Below, one piece after another: positions 34,893 to 43,627 of a stretch of DNA of 64,000 bases (position 1 is its first letter; the number at the start of each line of letters is the position of its first letter). The notes beneath the pieces are model-generated. The model did not search any database and was not told the DNA's origin. It saw nothing but the letters and a program-made list of their open reading frames with translations. The DNA is from JAGXFP01 sp039714535 (lineage in GTDB: Bacteria; Desulfobacterota; Desulfobulbia; Desulfobulbales; JAGXFP01). The stretch covers positions 20,391 through 84,390 of the forward strand of contig JBDLJC010000009.1 of assembly GCA_039714535.1 (NCBI GenBank), written 5' to 3'. A program made the position numbers and the translations under genes.

Positions 34893-36173
34893 ATGCCGAA
34901 GCATGACACTCCCATGATGGACGAACTCGAGAGTGGCCCTTGGCCGAGTTTTGTCACTGATCTGAAGAGGCAGGCCGAGAAGAGCCCCCAGTGCTGGGAC
35001 ATTCTTGGCAAGATGGAACTATCCTTTAAGGATAGAATCACCCACTGGAAACACGGCGGTATCGTTGGTGTTTTCGGATACGGTGGTGGTATTGTTGGTC
35101 GTTACTCAGACGTTCCGGAGCAGTATCCTGGTGTTGCTCACTTTCACACCGTTCGTCTGAACCAGCCTTCCAGTAAGTTCTATACCACTGAAAAACTTCG
35201 CCAGGTCTGTGATCTGTGGGAGAAACGTGGTTCCGGTATGACCAACATGCACGGTTCCACCGGTGACCTGGTTCTGCTTGGTACCACCACCGACCAGCTC
35301 GAGCCCCTGTTCTACGATCTGACCCATGATCTCAACTGGGATCTCGGTGGTTCCGGCTCCAACCTGCGTACTCCTGCCTGTTGTCTGGGCAAGGCACGCT
35401 GTGAGTACTCCTGTATTGATACCCAGGCCCTGTGTCATCATCTGACCATGCATTATCAGGATGAGATTCATCGCCCGGCTTTCCCTTACAAATTCAAGTT
35501 TAAATTTTCCGGTTGCCCGAATGACTGTGTAGCCGCCATTGCCCGTTCCGACTTTGCTGTTCTTGGAACCTGGAAAGATGATATCCGGATCGATCAGGAT
35601 GCCGTCAAGGGGTACATCAACGGTGATTTCGCTCCGAATGCTGGTGCTCACGCTGGTCGTGATTGGGGCAAGTTCGACATCGATGCCGAGGTTCTTGCTC
35701 TCTGTCCGACCGAATGCATGCGGATGAAAGGCGACGAACTGCAGATTGACAACTCAAACTGCACCCGTTGTATGCACTGCATCAATGTTATGCCTCGGGC
35801 CCTCCGTGTGGGTAAAGAGCAGGGTGCCACCATCTGTGTCGGTGCTAAGGCTCCGATCCTTGATGGTGCTCAGTTTGCAACCATGACCATTCCTTTTATC
35901 AAGATTGATCCCGAGAATGACTTCGAGGAAGTTATCGATGTTATCGAGAAGATCTGGGATTGGTGGATGGAAGTAGGTAAAAACCGCGAGCGTGTTGGTG
36001 AGACCATTATGCGTATCGGCCTGCCGACCTTCCTGAAGGTAATGGAAGTAGATATCGCTCCGCAGCATGTTAAAGAGCCTCGCTCCAATCCTTACGTATT
36101 TTGGGGACCGGATGAAGTTGAAGGTGGCTGGGATCGTGATGTTAAGGAATTCCGTAAACGTCATGCCCAATGA
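34893..36173 (+). CDS. dsrA: Dissimilatory sulfite reductase alpha subunit
   Basis: A 426-residue alpha subunit of the cytoplasmic alpha2beta2 sulfite reductase that reduces sulfite to the DsrC trisulfide. It shows the sirohaem-[4Fe-4S] cysteine pairs (TPACCLGKARCEYSC and SGCPNDC), the inserted ferredoxin domain (LCPTECM; NCTRCMHCINVMP), and the siroheme/sulfite-pocket basic residues. In DsrA the sirohaem site is usually catalytically silent. The AAGGAGGAATTGAA site before the ATG is very strong and codon bias is high. It leads the dsrABD operon. Confidence 0.98.
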   Translation: MPKHDTPMMDELESGPWPSFVTDLKRQAEKSPQCWDILGKMELSFKDRITHWKHGGIVGVFGYGGGIVGRYSDVPEQYPGVAHFHTVRLNQPSSKFYTTEKLRQVCDLWEKRGSGMTNMHGSTGDLVLLGTTTDQLEPLFYDLTHDLNWDLGGSGSNLRTPACCLGKARCEYSCIDTQALCHHLTMHYQDEIHRPAFPYKFKFKFSGCPNDCVAAIARSDFAVLGTWKDDIRIDQDAVKGYINGDFAPNAGAHAGRDWGKFDIDAEVLALCPTECMRMKGDELQIDNSNCTRCMHCINVMPRALRVGKEQGATICVGAKAPILDGAQFATMTIPFIKIDPENDFEEVIDVIEKIWDWWMEVGKNRERVGETIMRIGLPTFLKVMEVDIAPQHVKEPRSNPYVFWGPDEVEGGWDRDVKEFRKRHAQ

Positions 36174-36249
36174 TTTGCCGGTTGTAAGGCAATTTGTTTC
36201 AGTAAATTAAATCTAAGTTTTGATGCTATACATATAAGGAGGTTTTATT

Positions 36250-37380
36250 ATGGGTTACGATCCGGAAAATCCGATGGCCGATAGGATTACTGATATCGGT
36301 CCCCCACATTTCGAGCAGATGTTTCCGCCGGTAGTAAAGGCAAATTACGGCAAATGGCTTTACCATGACATTCTGGAGCCAGGTGTCCTGATGCATAAGA
36401 GCGAAACCGGCGATGAGTGTTACACCGTTCGTGTCGCTGCTGCCAGGCTGATCAGTGTTGAGCACATTCGTGAGATCTGTGATATTGCTGATGCCCATTG
36501 CGATGGTCATGTGCGCTGGACCACCAGGAACAACGTTGAGTTCATGGTTGACTCCAAAGATAAGGTTCAGCCGCTGATGGACGATCTTAAAAGCCGGGGC
36601 AATAAGTTCCCGATCGGTGGTACCGGTGCTGGTGTTACCAACATCGTTCATACCCAGGGCTGGATGCATTGCCATACCCCTGCTACCGATGCTTCCGGTG
36701 TCGTTAAGGCTGTTATGGACGATTTGTTCGATTACTTCGGTAGCATGACACTGCCGGCCCAGGTTCGTATCGCCCTGGCTTGCTGTCTGAACATGTGTGG
36801 CGCTGTTCATGCTTCTGATATCGCCATCCTCGGTATTCATCGCAAGCCGCCGATGATTGATTATGACGCAATCTCTTCTCTGTGCGAGATTCCCCTGGCA
36901 GTTGCTTCCTGTCCGCTGGGCGCGATCCGACCTGCCAAGGCCGAGAACTCTGCTGGTGAGGAAATTAAGGCAGTAGCGATCAAGCAAGAGCGCTGCATGT
37001 TCTGTGGTAACTGTTACACCATGTGTCCTGCCTTGCCTCTGGCTGATCCGGATGGTGACGGTATTGCTATTCTGGTTGGTGGTAAGGTTTCCAACTCTAA
37101 GTCAATGCCTAAATTCTCCAAACTGGTTATTCCTTTTCTGCCCAACACTCCGCCGCGTTGGCCTGAGACCGTTGATGCGATTAGGAACATCCTTGAAGTC
37201 TATGCTAAAGACGCCCGTAAGTATGAGCGTGTTGGTGAGTGGGCCGAGAGAATTGGCTGGGAGAGCTTCTTTGAGAAGACTGGCATTCCTTTTACCATCA
37301 AGTCTATCGATGATTATCGTCTGGCTTATGATACCTGGAGAACCAGCACCCAGTTTAAATTCACCAGCCATATTAAATAA
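36250..37380 (+). CDS. dsrB: Dissimilatory sulfite reductase beta subunit
   Basis: A 376-residue beta subunit that holds the catalytic sirohaem. Visible motifs: RWTTRNNVEFMV (substrate-pocket arginines), GGTGAGVTNIVHTQGWMHCHTPATDASG, the cluster cysteines in ALACCLNMCGAVH and ASCPLGAIRP, and a ferredoxin insert RCMFCGNCYTMCPAL. It begins 76 bases after dsrA behind AAGGAGGTTTTATT. The protein fits reductive bacterial-type DsrB, not the oxidative type of sulfur oxidisers. Confidence 0.98.
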   Translation: MGYDPENPMADRITDIGPPHFEQMFPPVVKANYGKWLYHDILEPGVLMHKSETGDECYTVRVAAARLISVEHIREICDIADAHCDGHVRWTTRNNVEFMVDSKDKVQPLMDDLKSRGNKFPIGGTGAGVTNIVHTQGWMHCHTPATDASGVVKAVMDDLFDYFGSMTLPAQVRIALACCLNMCGAVHASDIAILGIHRKPPMIDYDAISSLCEIPLAVASCPLGAIRPAKAENSAGEEIKAVAIKQERCMFCGNCYTMCPALPLADPDGDGIAILVGGKVSNSKSMPKFSKLVIPFLPNTPPRWPETVDAIRNILEVYAKDARKYERVGEWAERIGWESFFEKTGIPFTIKSIDDYRLAYDTWRTSTQFKFTSHIK

Positions 37381-37404
37381 ACTCTAAACAAAGGAGTAAA
37401 CATT

Positions 37405-37632
37405 ATGGCTTTAAGTAAAGATGATCTAAAAGCAGCTATCCTTGAGAAAGCAACGAATGGTCCCAAGGCCCAGCTCTATGTGAAGGATTTCTATGCTTGT
37501 GATCCCGACACCAAACCTCGCGCTGTCAAGAATGCAGCCAATGATTTGGTCAAGGAAGGCAAACTGGAGTTCTGGTCAAGTGGTAGCACCACGATGTACG
37601 CAGCAAAAGGACGTGCTAAGAACGAAGAGTAG
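37405..37632 (+). CDS. dsrD: DsrD, activator of dissimilatory sulfite reductase
   Basis: A 75-residue winged-helix protein found in sulfate reducers directly after dsrB. It does not bind DNA in known cases but stimulates DsrAB activity allosterically. The chain shows the three-helix wing fold (DDLKAAILEKATNGPKAQLY; VKNAANDLVKEGKLEFWSSG). It follows dsrB by 24 bases with an AAAGGAG site, and a strong terminator ends the operon 44 bases later. Its presence supports a reductive (sulfate/sulfite/thiosulfate or disproportionating) lifestyle. Confidence 0.95.
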   Translation: MALSKDDLKAAILEKATNGPKAQLYVKDFYACDPDTKPRAVKNAANDLVKEGKLEFWSSGSTTMYAAKGRAKNEE

Positions 37633-37675
37633 AAAAATTCTTAGCAGTAGTCGTTCTACTTGAGTAGTTACATAA

Positions 37676-37712
37676 ACGCAGGAGCAAGTTTGTTTGCTCC
37701 TGCGTTTTTTTT
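37676..37712 (+). terminator. Terminator of the dsrABD operon
   Basis: ACGCAGGAGCAA (37676-37687) pairs with TTGCTCCTGCGT (37694-37705) over a six-base loop, followed by a run of T. Twelve-pair perfect stem. Confidence 0.92.
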
Positions 37713-37801
37713 GTTTAATTATTGACTGATTCTGGATTGATAAGGTGTCTTGCTTGGAACTTTGCGGGTGCTGAGTCAAGTCCGGATAACCGGGTTAAGA
37801 A

Positions 37802-38377
37802 ATGGCAACTGTTCAGGAAGAACTGATAAGTCTTTTTACCGCTATTGATCAAGCCTTTGTCGAAGTACAGTCCCAGTTTCCCGAGGCTGTAAAATGTGGC
37901 CGGGGTTGTGATGACTGTTGCCGGGCGGTTTTTGATGTCTCCCTGGTAGAGGCCGTTGCTCTTGCCAGTGTAATGGGGAGCTTGGCTGAAGATGTAAGAG
38001 AACTGGCCCTGATCAGGGCCGCTGAGGCAGCTGCGGCATGGGATAAGCTTGATACAGGTGATTCGACCGACGATCTGGCCAAGGGGAGAATCCGTTGTCC
38101 GCTCCTGGGCGAAGATGGGCTTTGCATCTGTTACGATGCCCGGCCGGTAAATTGCCGGACCTATGGCATTCCCACCGTTATCGGTGGTGCTGGGCACGCC
38201 TGTGGCTTCTCCGGCTTTGAGTCAGGTATAGATTATCCAACTGTAAATCTGCAACAGCTCCAGGATATCTTGTTGGATTTGTCAGTTCGCTTGGCTGGGC
38301 AAAAAGAGGGCGGCAGACGCTGGCCGGTGGCCAAGGTCCTCCTCGCCCCCGATGAAATATTTGCAGTTTTAAAATAG
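37802..38377 (+). CDS. YkgJ-family CxxCxxCC metal-binding protein
   Basis: A 191-residue protein of the YkgJ/UPF0153 family thought to bind zinc or an iron-sulfur cluster. The motif CGRGCDDCC is near residue 32 and further ligands are in IRCPLLGEDGLCICYDARPVNCRTYGIP. Between them is an alpha-helical insert rich in alanine. The substrate is unknown; many members sit near genes for modification enzymes. It lies 170 bases after dsrD, beyond the terminator, so it is likely transcribed separately. A DsrAB-linked role is only positional. Confidence 0.75.
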   Translation: MATVQEELISLFTAIDQAFVEVQSQFPEAVKCGRGCDDCCRAVFDVSLVEAVALASVMGSLAEDVRELALIRAAEAAAAWDKLDTGDSTDDLAKGRIRCPLLGEDGLCICYDARPVNCRTYGIPTVIGGAGHACGFSGFESGIDYPTVNLQQLQDILLDLSVRLAGQKEGGRRWPVAKVLLAPDEIFAVLK

Positions 38378-38383
38378 ACAGGC

Positions 38384-38953
38384 TTACTGTTCGGCGGCAG
38401 CTGCTTTGGCCAGGAATTCTTCTGCGTGTTTGTCGTGCTTAAAATCCTTGTGAATTGAGGCCGCCATCCGGTAGGCGTCGGCCGCTTTGGCCTTTTCCTC
38501 TTGTTTAAGATAGATCTCAGCCAGGATCTCCAGGGTTTCCACCGATCCTTCCGGGTTGCGCAGGGCTCCGTATTCATCCAGAACATCAAGGTATAGTTCC
38601 AAAGCCTTTGCCAGGTCGCCGCTTTTATAGACGAGTCCGGCTTTTTTTCTTTCCAGGACAAAGAGGCTGAAGCGGTCGAAGTTTTTGGTGCAAATGGCGT
38701 AGGCGCGCTCAAGATGTTCCAGGGCCATTTCTGTCTCGTCACGTTCGATGCAGATGTCGGCAAGTTTGTCTGAGGCGTTGGCGACGCCGTTTTCATTTCC
38801 TATCTGTTCAAAGCCAATTAAGGCGTTGTGGAAGGCATTTGCGGCTTGGGCGCTATCTTTATCCTTAAGGAATTCCTGACCGGCCTCATAGTCCTGCTGG
38901 GCCTGGCTTTTATCTTCCTGCTTCTGGTCTGGCTGTGTATTATTTTCTTTCAT
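38384..38953 (-). CDS. TPR-repeat protein
   Basis: A 189-residue cytoplasmic protein made of tetratricopeptide-like helix pairs (KAGLVYKSGDLAKALELYLDVL; LAEIYLKQEEKAKAADAYRMAASI) with a charged N-terminus. It overlaps the upstream zinc/HEAT-like gene by 14 bases and converges on the YkgJ-like gene with six bases between stop codons. It is last in a three-gene minus-strand unit (40714 to 38384). TPR proteins usually act as scaffolds; the partners here are unknown. Confidence 0.75.
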   Translation of the reverse strand: MKENNTQPDQKQEDKSQAQQDYEAGQEFLKDKDSAQAANAFHNALIGFEQIGNENGVANASDKLADICIERDETEMALEHLERAYAICTKNFDRFSLFVLERKKAGLVYKSGDLAKALELYLDVLDEYGALRNPEGSVETLEILAEIYLKQEEKAKAADAYRMAASIHKDFKHDKHAEEFLAKAAAAEQ

Positions 38954-40082
38954 CTTTGTTTGTTTCCATTTTTGTTATGGCCTCGCGGGCCAATTTGCCA
39001 ACTGTGGTGGTGACCGGTTGCCCTTCGTCATAGTAAATCAATTCTTCCTGGTCATCGATCAATTCACCGACCAAGCTTCTGACCTCCTGGGCGTTGATTA
39101 AGCCGAATAACCTTACAGCCAGACCACGGGTTGTTGCTTCCCCGTGATTGACAAAAGGAAAAAGGCTGTAGAATGGGGTGCTGCGAACCAGATCGGGACG
39201 TTTGGCCGCAATGGTTCCCAGGGCCCATAATATATGATTCCTTGATGAATCCGTATTACGGAACATCAACAGGTGCTTGGCAAATGCTCCATAGATGTCC
39301 GGTCTGGCCGCGATTATCGAGCCGATCGATTCAAGCAGTCCCCAGTGGGTCGCAGCCGAATCCGAGCATGCCTCGTACATCCGATGGAGGAGGTCGCTGA
39401 CAGCTCCGGGCTTACGGGTGGATAAGCGTCGGCAGACCTGGCCCATCAGGTGGGCGTATTGCCAGCGTTTGCCCTCATCCGGAGCATAGAGCAACCTTTG
39501 CATAAAGCGCAGGGTCTTGAGATCATCAAAGGCGAGGTCCACAAGGCCGTCAATGTCAGAGGCTTCCGCCATCTTGACAACTTCCCTCTTTTTGGCCTTT
39601 TTCTTCCGGCGTTTAGGGTCACGCGCCGGTTCCATCTCCGGGATGTCACTAGAGGTGGAAGGCGTCTGGGCCTCATCCTGCTTCTGCTTATGATCATCCA
39701 GTCGGGTGGAGAGTTCTGTGAAATCCTTGCTCAGACGGATAAAATAAAGGACACCTTTGATCTTCCTGCCGTCCAGGTTGCCAAGTTCAACGATCTGATG
39801 GGTCTGCTCGTCATACTTGTCGAGGCGGCCGGAAATATAATCTTCGTCGGGCATCAGCTCCCAGGCCAGGTCCCAATTGTCGTTACAGGCATGGATCATA
39901 CACTCGACCATGGCGGCGCCGACATTGAAACCGGTTGGATCACAGGTGTATACGGCCCCGCACTGGCAGGTGCCGGTGGTAAACTCGTCCATCTTGCGCT
40001 GGACTGGTTGCTGGGGCTTTTCGACATCCTGACCACAGAAGGGGCACCACGGCAGGACCTTAATACTTGCGTTTTTTACCAT
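38940..40082 (-). CDS. Zinc-finger plus HEAT-like helical protein (DVU0298-like)
   Basis: A 380-residue protein: an N-terminal four-cysteine metal site (WCPFCG and TCQCGAVYTC, residues 12-46), a middle domain ending in a lysine/arginine tract (RRKKKAKKR), then helical repeats resembling HEAT units (SIGSIIAARPDIYGAFAKHLLM; LGTIAAKRPDLVRSTPFYSLF). Proteins of this shape occur across sulfate reducers near energy-metabolism genes, and I recall the family as DVU0298-like, without a known function. It lies between two TPR genes with tight spacing, so all three probably form one complex. Confidence 0.6.
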   Translation of the reverse strand: MVKNASIKVLPWCPFCGQDVEKPQQPVQRKMDEFTTGTCQCGAVYTCDPTGFNVGAAMVECMIHACNDNWDLAWELMPDEDYISGRLDKYDEQTHQIVELGNLDGRKIKGVLYFIRLSKDFTELSTRLDDHKQKQDEAQTPSTSSDIPEMEPARDPKRRKKKAKKREVVKMAEASDIDGLVDLAFDDLKTLRFMQRLLYAPDEGKRWQYAHLMGQVCRRLSTRKPGAVSDLLHRMYEACSDSAATHWGLLESIGSIIAARPDIYGAFAKHLLMFRNTDSSRNHILWALGTIAAKRPDLVRSTPFYSLFPFVNHGEATTRGLAVRLFGLINAQEVRSLVGELIDDQEELIYYDEGQPVTTTVGKLAREAITKMETNKDERK

Positions 40083-40084
40083 GA

Positions 40085-40714
40085 TTAGATTTCTTTGTTG
40101 ATGGCCTCAAAAAAACGAGGATCGACCGGGAAACCAAGTTCTTTGGCCTTTTCGGCAGCAGCTTTGGCGCCGGCGAAGTCCTTGTTGTAGAAGAGGGCCA
40201 CGGCCAGATTGTTTTGACCCATTGGGAAATCAGGTTCAACTTCAACCCCTTCCTCGGCTGCGGCCAGTGCATCGCTGAAATTACCGGCCATAATATGGGC
40301 TGAAGTTAGTCCTGCCCAGGCGGTAACCATTTTGGGGTCATGGCGGAGTGCTTCTTTATAGGAAGCTATGGATTTTTCGGCATCTTCCTTTTGCCACCAG
40401 ATCATGCCGAGGTTGGCATGGGCCTCGGCGGACTGCGGAAAAATCTTTAAGGCCTGCTCATTTGCGGCTATGGCCTTGTCAAAATCGCCGGTTTCAAAAT
40501 GAATTGCGCCAATGTTGACTTGGGCCTGGACGGAATGGGGGTCGATTTCCAGACATCTTTCCAGCATGCGCAGGGCGTCATCGGCTCGGCCTGCCATTCT
40601 GTAAACCACGGCCAGATGATGGTGGGCGACAACATTGTCCGGTAACTCTTCACATTTTTTTTCAAGTTCTGCGATAACCTTGGGCAGGTCTTCCGCCTGG
40701 ACGTTTTCAGACAT
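40085..40714 (-). CDS. TPR-repeat protein
   Basis: A 209-residue protein of about five consecutive TPR units (VYRMAGRADDALRMLERCL; GAIHFETGDFDKAIAANEQAL; GMIWWQKEDAEKSIASYKEAL and others), with no signal peptide. First gene of the three-gene minus-strand unit, two bases before the zinc/HEAT-like gene, with a TGAGGAATT ribosome-binding site. Likely a scaffold for protein assembly. The unit sits between dsrABD and dsrN, both on the other strand. Confidence 0.78.
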   Translation of the reverse strand: MSENVQAEDLPKVIAELEKKCEELPDNVVAHHHLAVVYRMAGRADDALRMLERCLEIDPHSVQAQVNIGAIHFETGDFDKAIAANEQALKIFPQSAEAHANLGMIWWQKEDAEKSIASYKEALRHDPKMVTAWAGLTSAHIMAGNFSDALAAAEEGVEVEPDFPMGQNNLAVALFYNKDFAGAKAAAEKAKELGFPVDPRFFEAINKEI

Positions 40715-41036
40715 GATAATTCCTCAATATTTTAATTTGCTTTGCTGGAATGAATTTATGGTGTTTCGCCAACAGATTTGTCGGAGGTCCTATGGCATGC
40801 CGCTAATAGAACTAGAAGATTAATATCATCCGTATTAGTTCTGGTTCAGGGCCTGTCTTTCGAGCCTATGACTACTAATCAGAAGCACTTTAAGCACTGG
40901 AGTGGCTAACGACAAGGGGGGGAATTAACATAATGCAAATATATAGTCAAAAACTTTGAATTAGCGTGAAATCTGGGGTAGATTCGGAGTTTTTCCAAAC
41001 CGAAAACAAAAAAATCTATACCTATATTTTCAGGCG
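40715..41036. other. Intergenic region between divergent TPR unit and dsrN
   Basis: About 320 bases, A+T-rich near dsrN. Promoters for both sides must lie here, but no convincing -35/-10 pair or riboswitch was found. In particular I looked for a cobalamin riboswitch in front of the cobyrinate-synthase-like gene and saw no B12 box. Confidence 0.45.
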
Positions 41037-42449
41037 ATGACAAAAACCATAAGTAGAGTAAATAGCGCGGGGCGGGGCTGCCAGGGGATCGTGATCGCTG
41101 GCTTGAGCGGTGGTTCCGGCAAGAGTGTCGTCTCCGTGGGAATTAGTGCGGCCCTGGCCGGCCAGGGCTATAACGTTGTGCCGTTTAAAAAGGGCCCGGA
41201 TTACATTGATGCCGGTTGGCTGGGGTTGGCGGCCGGTACTCCCTGTTGCAATCTTGATCCATACCTGATGGAAAGAGAGATTTTGATTGATTCTTTTCGC
41301 AGCAGGATCTGTGGTGCCGATTATGTGATACTCGAAGGCAACAGGGGATTGTTTGACGGGGTGGATCTGGAAGGTTCGTTCAGCACGGCCGAACTGGCAG
41401 TTACCTTGCAGATGCCGGTCTTGCTGGTGGTGGATTGTACCAAGTCAACCCGGACGGTGGCCGCCCTGGTTGCAGGCTGCCAGGCATTTGATCCCCGCCT
41501 TGAGATCCGGGGGGTAGTGCTGAACAGGATTGGTGGCAGTCGCCATGAGAGTATCGTTCGCCGGGCTGTTGAGCATTATACCGATATTCCGGTGATCGGG
41601 GCAATGCCCAGAGCATCAAAAGATGTATTTCCCCAGAGGCATCTCGGGGTGACCCCCGGACCCGAACATGATCAAGCGGGGCAGGCTTTGGCCACCCTTG
41701 CGGCCAGGGCTGAGAAGTACCTTGACCTGGAAAGGCTGCAAGAAATAATGGTTGACCTGAGTTGTTCGCCAAAAGAGGTGTTGAAGAGCGGCCAAAACAA
41801 GGTCAGAATTGGGGTGATCCGGGACGCGGCCTTCCAGTTCTATTATCAGGAAAACCTTGAGGCACTGATGGAGTTGGGCGGTGAGATTGTCGAAATCAAC
41901 GCCCTGACTGCGGCAGAACTTCCCGAGATTGACGCCCTTTACATAGGTGGGGGGTTTCCGGAAACCAGCGGTCGGGAATTGGCGGCCAATAAATCATTTC
42001 TGGCCTCTGTCAGAGAAAAGGCCGATAGGGATCTGCCGATCTATGCCGAATGCGGCGGGCTTATTTATCTTGGTCGGGACATGAAGGTTGACGGCCAGGA
42101 ATTTCGGCTGGCGGATGTTTTTCCGGTAAGTTTCAGTCTGCAACGTAAACCGCAGGCCCATGGCTACACAAATTTGCAGGTTACGGCTGACAATCCTTTT
42201 TATCCGGTCGGGACCAAGATCAGTGGCCACGAGTTCCGGTACAGTCAGGTTGATGCCTGGCCGAATGATCCTGGGATATTGGCCTTGAGCATGGACCGGG
42301 GTGTCGGCTTTGCTGGTGGGCGGGATGGTCTGGTCTATAGAAACGTCCTGGCTATGTACAGCCACATCCATGCCCTTGGCACCCCGCAATGGGCGCCGGG
42401 GCTGATTGCTGCCGCGAAAAGATACCGTCGGGATCAGGCCTGCGGGTAA
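41037..42449 (+). CDS. dsrN: Cobyrinate a,c-diamide synthase family amidase (DsrN type)
   Basis: A 470-residue glutamine-dependent amidase. The N-terminal dethiobiotin-synthetase-like ATPase has the P-loop GLSGGSGKS (residues 22-30) and KGPDYIDAGW; the C-terminal class I glutaminase carries the catalytic Cys in YAECGGLIYLG and a late His in SGHEFRYS. The family member CbiA amidates cobyrinate; the dsr-linked homologue DsrN is thought to amidate sirohaem to sirohaem amide for DsrAB. Its place beside dsrABD and the lack of other cobalamin genes favour DsrN, though CbiA cannot be excluded. Confidence 0.85.
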   Translation: MTKTISRVNSAGRGCQGIVIAGLSGGSGKSVVSVGISAALAGQGYNVVPFKKGPDYIDAGWLGLAAGTPCCNLDPYLMEREILIDSFRSRICGADYVILEGNRGLFDGVDLEGSFSTAELAVTLQMPVLLVVDCTKSTRTVAALVAGCQAFDPRLEIRGVVLNRIGGSRHESIVRRAVEHYTDIPVIGAMPRASKDVFPQRHLGVTPGPEHDQAGQALATLAARAEKYLDLERLQEIMVDLSCSPKEVLKSGQNKVRIGVIRDAAFQFYYQENLEALMELGGEIVEINALTAAELPEIDALYIGGGFPETSGRELAANKSFLASVREKADRDLPIYAECGGLIYLGRDMKVDGQEFRLADVFPVSFSLQRKPQAHGYTNLQVTADNPFYPVGTKISGHEFRYSQVDAWPNDPGILALSMDRGVGFAGGRDGLVYRNVLAMYSHIHALGTPQWAPGLIAAAKRYRRDQACG

Positions 42450-42787
42450 TTCCCCAGGACCTTTACTTCGATTTTTTCCCTGGTGGCGGCGTCCGGCTGC
42501 GGTTCTATCCAGTCGATAAAAGACTCGGTGACCCGGCTGAAATCACCATGGTCTTTCTTGCATTTATCGCAGATGCTCATGGCCGAATCCCGGTAGGCGA
42601 TAACTTTACTGGCAGCTTCCCCTTCCTTATCCAGAGCAGCCATCTTCCGGCAGCCGCAGTCAAGTCTGACCACCGCCACCCCGATAGCATCAGGACTGCC
42701 CTCGATAATTCCGGCGATCATGGCCTTTTCGTTCTTTTCTGAGGTCAATTTGTTGCTTGGGCCTTTTTTGTTCTTTTTCACTTTCAT
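42434..42787 (-). CDS. Small cysteine-containing protein, function unknown
   Basis: A 117-residue basic protein with a lysine-rich start (MKVKKNKKG) and cysteines in LDCGCRKM and ICDKCKKDHG that could form a small zinc site. The start is set at 42787, where GGAATCATTACATATG gives a ribosome-binding site; an upstream methionine at 42823 lacks one. It converges on dsrN and the two coding ends overlap by 16 bases. I recognise no family. Confidence 0.6.
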   Translation of the reverse strand: MKVKKNKKGPSNKLTSEKNEKAMIAGIIEGSPDAIGVAVVRLDCGCRKMAALDKEGEAASKVIAYRDSAMSICDKCKKDHGDFSRVTESFIDWIEPQPDAATREKIEVKVLGNYPQA

Positions 42788-42938
42788 ATGTAATGATTCC
42801 TGAAAACTTGCGTCAAAGGTCAATAATTCTTACGTTGCATTTGTTCAATGTGGTGCACTCTAAGATATCGGTCCGGGCAGGTCAACCTGATCATCAAATT
42901 TAATTGACCGCATTATGCTTTTGCGGCCGGGTTTTTTA

Positions 42939-42967
42939 TTGACAAAAAAACAGTGGTGAATTACAGG
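42939..42967 (+). promoter_or_regulatory. Possible promoter of the ferredoxin gene
   Basis: TTGACA (42939-42944) preceded by TTTTTTA, as in front of sat and dsrA. The -10 at 17 bases (TACAGG, 42962-42967) is poor, so only the -35 and its T-tract are persuasive. Confidence 0.35.
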
Positions 42968-43067
42968 GATGATAGTCGTTTGTGACATGGTAGTGTCGCT
43001 GGGTGACAGGAAACTAAATTTTTAAATAAGTTGTTGGAATCATTAAACTTTTTGTGGAGGTATAGTT

Positions 43068-43253
43068 ATGTGGGTAGTAGAAGTCGATACAGACAAATGT
43101 TCCGGTGATGAAGAATGTGTAAACGCTTGTCCGGCCCAGGTTTTTGAGATGGTAGATGGTAAGGCTGATCCTGTAAATGTTGACGAATGTCTTGGCTGTG
43201 AGACCTGCGTTGAAGTTTGCCCCGAGGGCGCTATTACTGTAACCGAGTCGTAA
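43068..43253 (+). CDS. Two-cluster ferredoxin with CxxDxxC site
   Basis: A 61-residue bacterial ferredoxin. The second cluster has the full motif C41-L-G-C44-E-T-C47 with C51-P. In the first the second cysteine is Asp: C11-S-G-D14-E-E-C17 with C21-P. This CxxDxxC pattern is that of Desulfovibrio africanus ferredoxin III, where the site holds a [3Fe-4S] cluster that takes up a metal to become a mixed cubane. So I infer a 7Fe ferredoxin, an electron carrier in the cytoplasm. TGGAGGTATAGTT precedes the ATG, and the gene ends in a terminator: a monocistron. Confidence 0.9.
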   Translation: MWVVEVDTDKCSGDEECVNACPAQVFEMVDGKADPVNVDECLGCETCVEVCPEGAITVTES

Positions 43254-43282
43254 AACCGGTTGCTGGTATTTTCCAGATTTTT

Positions 43283-43330
43283 AAAAATGGGCTTGTCTCT
43301 GCTTTGGTTTGAGATGGGCCCATTTTTTTT
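43283..43330 (+). terminator. Terminator after the ferredoxin gene
   Basis: AAAAATGGGC and GCCCATTTTT form the outer stem, with further pairing of TGTCTC and GAGATG inside, then eight T ending at 43330. Confidence 0.85.
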
Positions 43331-43341
43331 ATTGTTTTTTC

Positions 43342-43497
43342 GTAAGATCTCACCAACACCTCATCTTTGCCCGTCTCGGAGTTTCGTGCCTCGCTTGCCG
43401 GGCTTTCTCGCATAGAGGGACTATAGCTCGAAGCCCTAAACGAACAAGGTAAGTGAACGGAGAGAAACTCCGATCTAAGGCATTGGTGAAATCTTAC
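43342..43497. repeat. Long nested palindrome, about 155 bases
   Basis: Outer arms GTAAGATCTCACCAA (43342-43356) and TTGGTGAAATCTTAC (43483-43497) match at 14 of 15 pairs. Inside, TCGGAGTTTC (43376-43385) pairs with GAAACTCCGA (43464-43473), TCGCTTGCC with GGTAAGTGA using G-U pairs, and GGGCTT with AAGCCC near the centre. The whole stretch can fold into one long hairpin. It lies between the ferredoxin terminator and the next gene. Candidates are a MITE-like palindrome or a structured RNA; G-U pairing favours folding as RNA. Confidence 0.65.
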
Positions 43498-43627
43498 AGC
43501 CTTGAGTTTACCAAGGCCTATAGACCCCGGTGCACTATTTTGTTTTTCAAGTCAAAATTAACGGTGTTTCTGTTTTTGGCCGGTGCTGTTTAGGACCAAC
43601 CAGGTTGTTTGCAGGGAGAGCGGTATA

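Noticed and set aside
40715..41036. Cobalamin riboswitch before the CbiA/DsrN gene
   Set aside because: No B12-box-like sequence; fits the DsrN reading rather than B12 synthesis.
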